From contig NZ_FOKV01000001.1 in assembly GCF_900112105.1 (NCBI RefSeq), forward strand, positions 868,001 through 932,000: a stretch of 64,000 bases of DNA. Direction: 5' to 3'. The notes beneath the pieces are model-generated. The model did no database searches, had not been told where the DNA came from, and saw only the letters and a program-made list of their open reading frames with translations. Every line of letters starts with the position of its first letter. Positions within the stretch are counted from its first letter, which is position 1. Below, one piece after another: positions 1-6,948 of the stretch. Both the position numbers and the translations under genes were made by a program. The stretch comes from Zunongwangia mangrovi (GTDB lineage Bacteria > Bacteroidota > Bacteroidia > Flavobacteriales > Flavobacteriaceae).

Positions 1-13
1 GGCGTTTTAAATT

Positions 14-1552
14 TTATCGTATCACTTTCCCGTCTTTATCGTGAAAGTGGTATTCTAAATACGTGTAAGCATCTCTTGGTATAATTTTAACCCATCGCTT
101 ATGGTCAAAAAACCATTGCGATCTGGGAGATGGAAAGCCTTTGGTTAAAAAGGCTGAAATAAATGGGTGCGTTGATAGCGTGATCTTTTTATGATTCTTC
201 TTGATCAGGCGATCTAAATCGGCTTTAATTTTTTGTATTAAGATAATTGGTGCCTCAATCTCACCATCGCCGTTAGGGTTCTCCTCACGGGTCTTAATAT
301 TCATTTCTGGCCGTACGCGTTGTCTTGTAATTTGTATAAGTCCAAATTTACTGGGAGGGAGGATCTTGTGCTTGGCACGATCGTCACTCATTTCCTTTTT
401 AAGGTGGTCGTAAAGGGTTTTGCGATTTTCAGCTCTTCCCATATCGATAAAATCGACTACAATTATGCCGCCCATGTCGCGAAGTCTTAACTGGCGAGCA
501 ATTTCTGTAGCGCTAATTAAATTTACCTCTAAAGCGGTATCTTCCTGGTTTTTAGATTTATTAGAACGGTTTCCACTGTTTACGTCTATAACGTGCATTG
601 CTTCTGTGTGTTCTATAACCAGATAGGCGCCTTTACTCATCGATACAGTACGCCCAAAGGAAGTTTTTATCTGTCTTTCGATACCGAACTTTTCAAAAAT
701 AGGAACATTGGACTGATGTAATTTTACAATTGATTCTTTGCTAGGAGCGATCTCGCTCACATAGTCTTTAATTTGTGTATAAAGCGTTTCATCATCTACA
801 GTGATAGAAGTAAAAGTGTCATTGAACACGTCTCTTAATAAAGAGGATGCACGATGTAATTCTCCTAAAACCTTTGAAGGATAATGAGGTTTATACAATT
901 TTTTACACATAGCTGTCCAACGACCCATCAAATTTTGTAGGTCTTTGTCCAGCTCTGCTACTTTTTTGCCTTCGGCTACGGTTCTTACGATAACGCCAAA
1001 ACCTTTTGGTTTAATACTTTTTACAAGGCGTTTTAAACGATCTTTTTCTTCTTTACTTTCGATCTTTTGTGAAACCGAAATTCTGTTAGAAAAAGGCACA
1101 AGAACAATATATCTACCAGGTAAGGATAACTCACTGCTAATGCGGGGACCTTTGGTTGATATTGGCTCTTTTACGATTTGAACCAGTAACGACTGATTTG
1201 ACTTTAAGACATCGGTAATACTACCGTTTTTGTCTATATCTTTTTCAAAAGTAAAATTCTTTAAAGAATAATCTTTTAACTTACCTGTGCTTACACGTTT
1301 TATGAACTTAAGCAAGGATGAAACCTGAGGGCCCAGATCATGATAGTGTAAAAAACCATCTTTTGTGTAGCCAACATTAACAAATGCAGCATTTAATCCG
1401 GGGACAGCCTTTCTAATCTTGGCGATCATTATATCGCCAACATTAAAATTGTTGTCGTCTTCATCCTTGTTGAGTTCAATAAGTTTTCCATCTTTTAATA
1501 AGGCAAAATCTACAGCAGAGGATTCGGACCGTATAATTAATTCTTTGTCCAC
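14..1552 (-). CDS. rng: Ribonuclease G/E family endoribonuclease
   Basis: A 512-residue RNase E/G family enzyme, expected in the cytoplasm to cut single-stranded RNA during rRNA maturation and mRNA decay. An S1-like RNA-binding region lies near residues 36-130. The catalytic core carries the two metal-binding aspartates, D323 in HVIDVNSG and D367 in VVDFIDM, 44 residues apart as in the family. After RQRVRPE, where E. coli RNase E has its CPxC zinc-link, no cysteines are seen, so dimerisation may differ. The length suits RNase G and lacks the long degradosome scaffold of RNase E. The start is GTG (1552 downward). A 13-bp inverted repeat ends one base before it. HU and a 29-residue basic peptide gene lie upstream on the same strand. 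Confidence 0.95.
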   Translation of the reverse strand: MDKELIIRSESSAVDFALLKDGKLIELNKDEDDNNFNVGDIMIAKIRKAVPGLNAAFVNVGYTKDGFLHYHDLGPQVSSLLKFIKRVSTGKLKDYSLKNFTFEKDIDKNGSITDVLKSNQSLLVQIVKEPISTKGPRISSELSLPGRYIVLVPFSNRISVSQKIESKEEKDRLKRLVKSIKPKGFGVIVRTVAEGKKVAELDKDLQNLMGRWTAMCKKLYKPHYPSKVLGELHRASSLLRDVFNDTFTSITVDDETLYTQIKDYVSEIAPSKESIVKLHQSNVPIFEKFGIERQIKTSFGRTVSMSKGAYLVIEHTEAMHVIDVNSGNRSNKSKNQEDTALEVNLISATEIARQLRLRDMGGIIVVDFIDMGRAENRKTLYDHLKKEMSDDRAKHKILPPSKFGLIQITRQRVRPEMNIKTREENPNGDGEIEAPIILIQKIKADLDRLIKKNHKKITLSTHPFISAFLTKGFPSPRSQWFFDHKRWVKIIPRDAYTYLEYHFHDKDGKVIR

Positions 1553-1553
1553 T

Positions 1554-1648
1554 CTATTAGATTTTTAAGCCCGAAAAATTCGGGATGGATTAAACATTAT
1601 TTTATCACAGGTGTTTGAAGCCTGAAGAAATTTTAAAAAATCTAATAG
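1554..1648 (-). promoter_or_regulatory. Inverted-repeat leader next to the rng start codon
   Basis: The arms CTATTAGATTTTT (1554-1566) and its exact complement (1636-1648) are 69 bases apart. In the rng mRNA the second arm ends one base before the GTG start. A small hairpin (CCCGAA/TTCGGG, 1570-1584) sits inside the loop, together with two near-copies of GCCTGAAGA. Folding would sequester the initiation region. RNase E is known in E. coli to autoregulate through its leader; that this does so is inference. Confidence 0.5.
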
Positions 1649-1740
1649 CAGCCATAAAGGCCTGAAGATTTTAAAATTTCGATGTCAAAGAACGTTGTTG
1701 TTAAAACAAAATCTTTTAAACAAAAAAAGTAGTATGAAAA

Positions 1741-1830
1741 CTACTTTTTCTTATGGCGGTTAGCTCTTCTTCTTTTCTTACGCTTGTGCGTCGCTACCTT
1801 ATGTCTTTTTCTTTTTTTACCACTTGGCAT
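1741..1830 (-). CDS. 29-residue, Lys/Arg-rich small protein, possibly ribosome-associated
   Basis: A complete small reading frame from ATG (1828-1830) to TAG, starting MPSGKKRKRHK and ending NRHKKK. Roughly two thirds of the residues are Lys, Arg or His, with no acidic residue. It lies between HU and RNase G on the same strand. From memory, near-identical short basic proteins occur across Bacteroidota, often in this neighbourhood. Composition and size resemble tiny ribosomal proteins such as Thx. It may be the Bacteroidota-specific ribosomal protein reported in the Flavobacterium johnsoniae ribosome structure, but I cannot confirm that identity from sequence alone. Confidence 0.75.
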   Translation of the reverse strand: MPSGKKRKRHKVATHKRKKRRRANRHKKK

Positions 1831-1890
1831 AGTGTTACGTTTTAATTAATAAATTTATTTCATTATTCCAGAAGCTATATCCTGGATAGC

Positions 1891-2181
1891 TTATTTTACA
1901 TCTACATTACTCTTAACACCCTCTACGAAGATTTTCGCTGGTTTAAATGCTGGGATGTTATGAGCTGGTATTTTAATAGTAGTGTTCTTAGAAATGTTTC
2001 TTCCTGTTTTTTCAGCTCTTGTTTTTACAACAAAGCTTCCAAAACCTCTTAAATAAACATTGTCTCCACTTTCTAAAGAAGATTTAACCTCTTCCATAAA
2101 GGTTTCTATTGTAGCTTGTACATCACCTTTTTCCATTCCTAATTTCTCCGAAATATTCGCTACGATATCTGCTTTCGTCAT
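1891..2181 (-). CDS. HU-family DNA-binding protein
   Basis: A 96-residue histone-like protein of the HU/IHF family that binds and bends DNA in the nucleoid. It begins MTKADIVANISEKLG, shows the dimerisation helices, and has the family signature around GFGSFVVKTRAEKTGRN at residues 46-62 followed by the beta-arm segment IPAHNIPAFKPAK. The length is normal for HU (about 90) with a short tail. A near-consensus Bacteroidota promoter lies about 50 bases upstream. The next genes on this strand are the 29-residue basic peptide and RNase G. Whether it is closer to HU or IHF cannot be told here. Confidence 0.95.
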   Translation of the reverse strand: MTKADIVANISEKLGMEKGDVQATIETFMEEVKSSLESGDNVYLRGFGSFVVKTRAEKTGRNISKNTTIKIPAHNIPAFKPAKIFVEGVKSNVDVK

Positions 2182-2231
2182 TTTCGTGCTATTTAATATT
2201 TATAAATTGGGGTTCTTAATTTTCAAGGGGG

Positions 2232-2264
2232 CAAATATAAGAATTATATATTCAATATTTCAAA
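2232..2264 (-). promoter_or_regulatory. Bacteroidota-type promoter for the HU gene
   Basis: On the minus strand TTTG (2264-2261) is followed after 21 bases by TATATTTG (2239-2232). This matches the Bacteroidota -33/-7 pattern TTTG / TANNTTTG and points at the HU start 50 bases on. Confidence 0.65.
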
Positions 2265-2324
2265 CCTAAATCATTAAATAATAACGGAATAAACAATTTA
2301 TATTGCGCCAAGACATTTTAAATT

Positions 2325-3377
2325 ATGAATTTTTCTAAAACTTTGATTAACTGGTACTTAAAATCTAAACGTGATCTGCCCTGGCGAGAAACCACTAATC
2401 CTTACAATATTTGGCTTAGTGAAATTATGCTTCAGCAAACGCGAATAGAGCAGGGATTACCTTATTATAAGAAATTTATAGAAGAATTTCCAAGTGTTTT
2501 TGATCTTGCAGATGCTTCGCAGGATAAAGTGATGAAGTTATGGCAGGGATTGGGATATTACTCAAGAGCTAGAAATTTGCATGCTACCGCGAAACATGTG
2601 GCGTACGAGCTTAATGGGGAATTCCCTAAAGATTATAAAGGATTGCTAAAACTAAAAGGAGTAGGTGATTATACTGCCAGCGCGATTGCATCGATAAGTT
2701 ATAACGAACCTGTTGCGGTGGTAGATGGAAATGTTTACCGGGTACTTTCGCGATACTTTAATATAGACACTCCTATTAATAGTACAGATGGTGTTAAAGA
2801 ATTTAAAGATTTAGCGATGGAACTTTTGGATAAAAAAGAACCATCAAACTTTAATCAGGCTTTAATGGAATTTGGTGCGCTGCAGTGCAAACCTAAAAAT
2901 CCGCTTTGTGAAAGCTGTCCTTTTAATAATAGCTGTTTGGCGCTTAAGGAATCTAAGATTGGTGATTTGCCGGTAAAAATTAAGAAGGGAAAGATCAAAA
3001 AGCGATATTTCAATTATCTGGTGTTTTCTTCGGAAGAAAATAAAACCTTACTTCAGCAACGAAAAGGCAAGGGTATTTGGCATGGGTTATACGAGTTTCC
3101 TTTAATTGAAACTGCAGGTGATACTCTAGAGGCAAAAATGATTGAAGAAAATAACGAATTTCAGCAATTAACTGAAGCAAATAATGTTTCAGTAAGTCTT
3201 TATAATGATCAGGCGATTGTTCATAAGTTGTCACATCAACATATTTATGCTCGTTTCTGGCTTGTAGAGGCTAAAAAGCTTCCGCAGGAGGGAATTTCCG
3301 CAGAAAAAGTAAAGGAATATCCGGTGCCGGTGTTAATTCAGAATTTTCTTAACGAGATTGACATAGAAAACTTGTAA
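2325..3377 (+). CDS. mutY: A/G-specific adenine DNA glycosylase MutY
   Basis: A 350-residue base-excision-repair glycosylase that removes adenine mispaired with 8-oxoguanine. The N-terminal half is the helix-hairpin-helix glycosylase domain: the catalytic-glutamate region MLQQTRIEQ, the hairpin LKGVGDYTASAIAS, and the catalytic Asp in VVDGNVYRVLSRYF. A [4Fe-4S] loop follows with cysteines spaced C-x6-C-x2-C-x5-C (CKPKNPLCESCPFNNSC). The C-terminal part is the NUDIX-like domain that recognises 8-oxoguanine (KGKGIWHGLYEFPLIE). It heads the row mutY-ssb-gldE-gldD, an order I know from other flavobacteria. All key residues are present. Confidence 0.96.
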   Translation: MNFSKTLINWYLKSKRDLPWRETTNPYNIWLSEIMLQQTRIEQGLPYYKKFIEEFPSVFDLADASQDKVMKLWQGLGYYSRARNLHATAKHVAYELNGEFPKDYKGLLKLKGVGDYTASAIASISYNEPVAVVDGNVYRVLSRYFNIDTPINSTDGVKEFKDLAMELLDKKEPSNFNQALMEFGALQCKPKNPLCESCPFNNSCLALKESKIGDLPVKIKKGKIKKRYFNYLVFSSEENKTLLQQRKGKGIWHGLYEFPLIETAGDTLEAKMIEENNEFQQLTEANNVSVSLYNDQAIVHKLSHQHIYARFWLVEAKKLPQEGISAEKVKEYPVPVLIQNFLNEIDIENL

Positions 3378-3477
3378 TTTTGTCGTTTTTCAATTTTATT
3401 AGAATTCAGTTTAAATTAGATTGATTTTTTCTGTATTTTAGAAAGACAAGTTTTAAACAAATCAAAGACAAATATTT

Positions 3478-4008
3478 ATGACAGGGACGCTAAACAAAGT
3501 AATGCTTATAGGACACACCGGGGATGATGTAAAGATGCATTATTTTGAAGGCGGTGGCTCGATTGGCCGTTTTCCGTTAGCAACTAACGAGGTTTACACC
3601 AATAGAACCAGTGGAGAACGAGTAAATAACACAGAATGGCATAATGTTGTTGTGCGAAATAAGGCCGCTGAAATTTGTGAGAAATACCTTAAAAAAGGAG
3701 ATAAGGTTTATATAGAAGGGAGAATTAAAACTCGTAAATGGACAGATGATAAGGGAATGGAGCGTTATTCTACCGAAATTCAATGTACAGAGTTTACATT
3801 TTTAACCCCTAAAGGAGAGAGCAATGGCGGGAATTATAACTCGCAAAATGCTTCTAACTCTCAGAACACACAAAATAACTCGAATTACCCGGGAAATAGC
3901 GCAAACAATAACGCTAACAGTAATTCTGGTTATTCGGGAAATAATAATAATTTTGCCAGTCAGCCATTCAATGGTAATGATGAGGAAGAGGATGATTTAC
4001 CATTTTAA
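3478..4008 (+). CDS. ssb: Single-stranded DNA-binding protein
   Basis: A 176-residue SSB. Residues 1 to about 112 form the OB fold (LNKVMLIGHTGDD, WHNVVVRNKAAEICEKYLKKGDKVYIEGR). A low-complexity Asn/Ser/Gly linker follows, and then the acidic tip EEEDDLPF that binds replication and repair partners. It coats single-stranded DNA during replication, recombination and repair. It lies 100 bases after mutY and 15 bases before gldE. The 5' flank holds TAATTTTG, a -7-like box, at the end of mutY. A second protein in this window (42498) carries the same DDLPF ending. Confidence 0.97.
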   Translation: MTGTLNKVMLIGHTGDDVKMHYFEGGGSIGRFPLATNEVYTNRTSGERVNNTEWHNVVVRNKAAEICEKYLKKGDKVYIEGRIKTRKWTDDKGMERYSTEIQCTEFTFLTPKGESNGGNYNSQNASNSQNTQNNSNYPGNSANNNANSNSGYSGNNNNFASQPFNGNDEEEDDLPF

Positions 4009-4023
4009 GTCTAACTAAATTTA

Positions 4024-5352
4024 TTGCATTTGGATCCAGAACCCCCCAGTATAATTTTATGGGCCGCGTTTGATTATACCCAGGTAATAAGCTTCATATT
4101 TTTATTGCTGCTTTTGTTATGCTCTGCCATGATCTCTGGTGCAGAGGTTGCATTCTTTTCTTTAACTCCGGCAGATTTTATGACCGAGGATGGTAATAAA
4201 AGAACAAAATCGCAGGAGATCGTTATTAAATTATTAGAGAAGCCTAAGAAGCTTCTTGCTACAATTTTAGTTGCCAATAATTTTATTAATATTGCGATTG
4301 TACTACTTTTTGATTCGGTTTCAGATCAATTATTCAGCGGTTTAGATGTTGTCGTTTTTGGCTTAAACCTTAAGCTGATTTTCGAAGTTGGTGTTGTTAC
4401 TTTTTTAATTCTTCTTTTTGGAGAAATCCTGCCAAAGGTTTATGCCAGCCGAAACAATGTGCAGTTTTCTAATTTTATGGCGCAACCGGTGAACTTTTTA
4501 GATTCATTGTTTTCGCCTTTAAGCACGCCAATGCGATCTGTAACCCTGTTCTTACACGAGAAGTTAGGGAAGCAACGTTCTTTTATAAGTATAGATCATC
4601 TTTCGCAAGCCTTAGAGCTTACCAGCGAAGAGGATACGACCAAAGAAGAGCAAAAAATATTAAAAGGAATTGTCTCTTTTGGGAATACAGACACCAAGCA
4701 GGTAATGCGACCAAGAATGGATGTTTTTGCTTTGAGTGACGAAGATAATTACGAAGAAATTATACCCGTAATTATCGAAAATGGATATTCCAGAATTCCT
4801 GTTTATAAGGAAAATATCGATAATGTAACCGGTATTTTATATATCAAGGATCTATTGCCTTATATTGATGAAAAGGATTTTGAGTGGACTTCTCTTTTAA
4901 GAGAGCCATATTTTGTGCCTGAAAACAAGAAACTCGATGATCTTTTAAATGAATTTAAAGAAAAGAAAAATCACCTTGCCATTGTGGTAGACGAATATGG
5001 TGGTACCAGTGGATTGATCACTTTAGAAGATATTATCGAAGAGATCGTAGGAGATATAAGTGATGAGTTTGATGATGAAGATCTTATTTATTCGAAATTA
5101 GATGAATTGAACTTTGTTTTTGAAGGCCGAACTCCGCTTAAAGATTTTTATAAGATTATTAAGTTAGAAGATCCTTCTTTGTTTGAAGATAATAAAGGTG
5201 AAGCGGAAACACTAGCCGGATTTCTGCTGGAAATTTCTGGAGATTTTCCTCAGCAGAACGAAATTATTAATTTCGGGAATTATAATTTTAAAGTCGAAGC
5301 AGTCGACGATAGACGTATTAAGCAAATTAAATTGACGATCTTGCCTGCATGA
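4024..5352 (+). CDS. gldE: Gliding motility-associated protein GldE (CNNM/CorC-type membrane protein)
   Basis: A 442-residue inner-membrane protein. The N-terminal DUF21-type region has about four membrane segments between residues 15 and 155 (for example VISFIFLLLLLLCSAMISGA). Two CBS domains follow (RPRMDVFALSDEDNYEEI; KKNHLAIVVDEYGGTSGLIT), and a CorC/HlyC-type domain ends the protein. GldE is a known paralogue of the CNNM/HlyC family linked to flavobacterial gliding and type 9 secretion, and its pairing with gldD supports the name. The start is TTG at 4024. The stop overlaps the gldD start by four bases (ATGA), indicating translational coupling. Confidence 0.92.
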   Translation: MHLDPEPPSIILWAAFDYTQVISFIFLLLLLLCSAMISGAEVAFFSLTPADFMTEDGNKRTKSQEIVIKLLEKPKKLLATILVANNFINIAIVLLFDSVSDQLFSGLDVVVFGLNLKLIFEVGVVTFLILLFGEILPKVYASRNNVQFSNFMAQPVNFLDSLFSPLSTPMRSVTLFLHEKLGKQRSFISIDHLSQALELTSEEDTTKEEQKILKGIVSFGNTDTKQVMRPRMDVFALSDEDNYEEIIPVIIENGYSRIPVYKENIDNVTGILYIKDLLPYIDEKDFEWTSLLREPYFVPENKKLDDLLNEFKEKKNHLAIVVDEYGGTSGLITLEDIIEEIVGDISDEFDDEDLIYSKLDELNFVFEGRTPLKDFYKIIKLEDPSLFEDNKGEAETLAGFLLEISGDFPQQNEIINFGNYNFKVEAVDDRRIKQIKLTILPA

Positions 5353-5915
5353 GGTATTTAGGATATGTTGTGGTATTTATAATTTTTGGTTTTATGGTTT
5401 CCTGCGGAAACGAGGTTCAGCCTAAGCCTAAAGCGATGCTTGCTTTAAATTATCCAAAGCCAGAGTATCGACCAATAAATTTAGATTGTCCTTACACTTT
5501 TGAAAAGAACCAATTAGCTGAAGTTGTTCCTTCTAAAAGTAGAAATGGCTGTTGGATCAATCTGGATTACCCGCTTTTAAAAGGATCTATATTTATTACA
5601 TATCAACCAGTCTCCAATAATCTCGATTCTTTACTAAGAGATGCTCAAAAATTACCTTTAGAGCATACTATAAAAGCAGATGCTATAGAAGGAGATATCT
5701 ACACTAACGATCTTCATAAAGCTTACGGTATGTTTTACGAATTGCAGGGTGATGCAGCATCGCAAGCACAATTTTATATTACAGATAGTACCAAACATTT
5801 CTTAACAGGATCAGTGTATTTTAATACGCAACCTAATTACGATTCTATTTATCCGGCCGCAAAATATATAATGCAGGATATGAGACGCTTAATGGAAAGC
5901 ATTCGCTGGCAATAA
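5349..5915 (+). CDS. gldD: Gliding motility lipoprotein GldD
   Basis: A 188-residue lipoprotein with a signal peptide and lipobox (GFMVSCGNE, Cys19). The mature part has the GldD pattern PKPKAMLALNYPKPEYRP and INLDYPLLKGSIFITYQPV, and a C-terminal segment ending DMRRLMESIRW. GldD is required for gliding and type 9 secretion in Flavobacterium johnsoniae; its biochemical role is unsettled. It overlaps gldE by four bases and closes the mutY-ssb-gldE-gldD row. No other gliding gene is in this window. Confidence 0.93.
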   Translation: MRYLGYVVVFIIFGFMVSCGNEVQPKPKAMLALNYPKPEYRPINLDCPYTFEKNQLAEVVPSKSRNGCWINLDYPLLKGSIFITYQPVSNNLDSLLRDAQKLPLEHTIKADAIEGDIYTNDLHKAYGMFYELQGDAASQAQFYITDSTKHFLTGSVYFNTQPNYDSIYPAAKYIMQDMRRLMESIRWQ

Positions 5916-5981
5916 TTTTTTTAAATTTTAGATGCCGATTCTAATATAGAATTATGATTTTTGCCGCAAAATTTCAAGGCT

Positions 5982-6888
5982 ATGGCGGCAGGAAAAACTA
6001 AATGGATCTATCTTTTTGTGCTCTCTTTAATTTGGGGAAGCTCTTTTATTCTTATCAAAAAAGGACTAATAGGTTTATCGCCACTTCAGGTTGGTGCTTT
6101 TAGAGTCATTTTTGCAGCCTTATTTTTAATCCTTGTAGGTTTTAGAAAGATTATTAAACTGAAGTCAGCACAATGGAAATGGATCGTTGTTTCTGGTTTT
6201 GTAGGTTCTTTCTTTCCTATTTTTCTTTTTGCTTTTGCTGAAACCAAAATTAGTAGCGGGATAGCTTCAATTTTAAATGCGGTAACTCCGCTTATGACGC
6301 TAATTTTGGGTGTTTATGTTCTTTCAGGATAAAATGAATAGCAATAAAGCCATTGGTGTTATTGTGGGATTGATAGGAACCGCCGGATTAATTTTAAGTA
6401 ATGCTAGTTTTAATGGAAATGAGAACTATCTATATTCGATATTGGGTGTTTTAGCGGCTGTTTGTTACGCGGTAAATGTGAATCTCTTAAAAAAGTATTT
6501 AAGCGGAATTCCGGCTGTTGCGGTAACTTCTGGTTGTTTCGCGGTCTTATTGGTTCCGGCATTTTTAATTTTGATCTGGTCTGGATTTTTCACTGAAGAT
6601 CTTACGAATATAGAATTGCAAAAATCTGTCGGTTTTATAGCGATTTTGGGTGTTTTAGGAACCGGTGTGGCGATGATCTTGTTTAATCGCCTGGTACAAA
6701 TTACCAATCCTGTTTTTACGAGTTCTGTTACCTACACGATGCCGATCATTGCTCTCGGTTGGGGCGTTTTGGATGATGAGGTTTTTAGCTTAAACCAGTT
6801 GTTTTTCGCGATGCTGGTAATTATTGGTGTTTTGATCGTGAATCGCGCAAAGGCTATTTCAATAAAAAGAAAAAATAGACTAGCATAA
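5982..6888 (+). pseudogene. EamA/DMT-family exporter, interrupted by a frameshift
   Basis: Two adjacent frames together make one ten-helix drug/metabolite transporter of the EamA type. The first (from ATG 5982; an upstream TTG at 5961 is less likely) runs through helices 1-4 (YLFVLSLIWGSSFILIKKG) and stops at 6330-6332 after LILGVYVLSG. The second continues in the +1 frame with FQDKMNSNKAIGVIVGLIG to a normal C terminus. Removing one base in GTTCTTTCAGG (about 6318-6328) gives LILGVYVFQDK or LILGVYVLQDK, which fits the family. So a one-base insertion is the simplest explanation. It may be a recent pseudogene or a sequencing error. No slippery programmed site is evident. Confidence 0.8.
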
Positions 6889-6915
6889 AAAAGCCGACTT
6901 AAAAAAGCCGGCTTT
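6887..6915 (-). terminator. Terminator of the M16 peptidase pair
   Basis: The stem AAAGCCGACTT / AAGCCGGCTTT is followed on the minus strand by a run of T, and lies 34 bases after the stop of the 6949-9015 gene. It can also act on the opposing frameshifted transporter. Confidence 0.7.
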
Positions 6916-6948
6916 GATCTAACATTATCTAATAATAACTAAGCGAAA

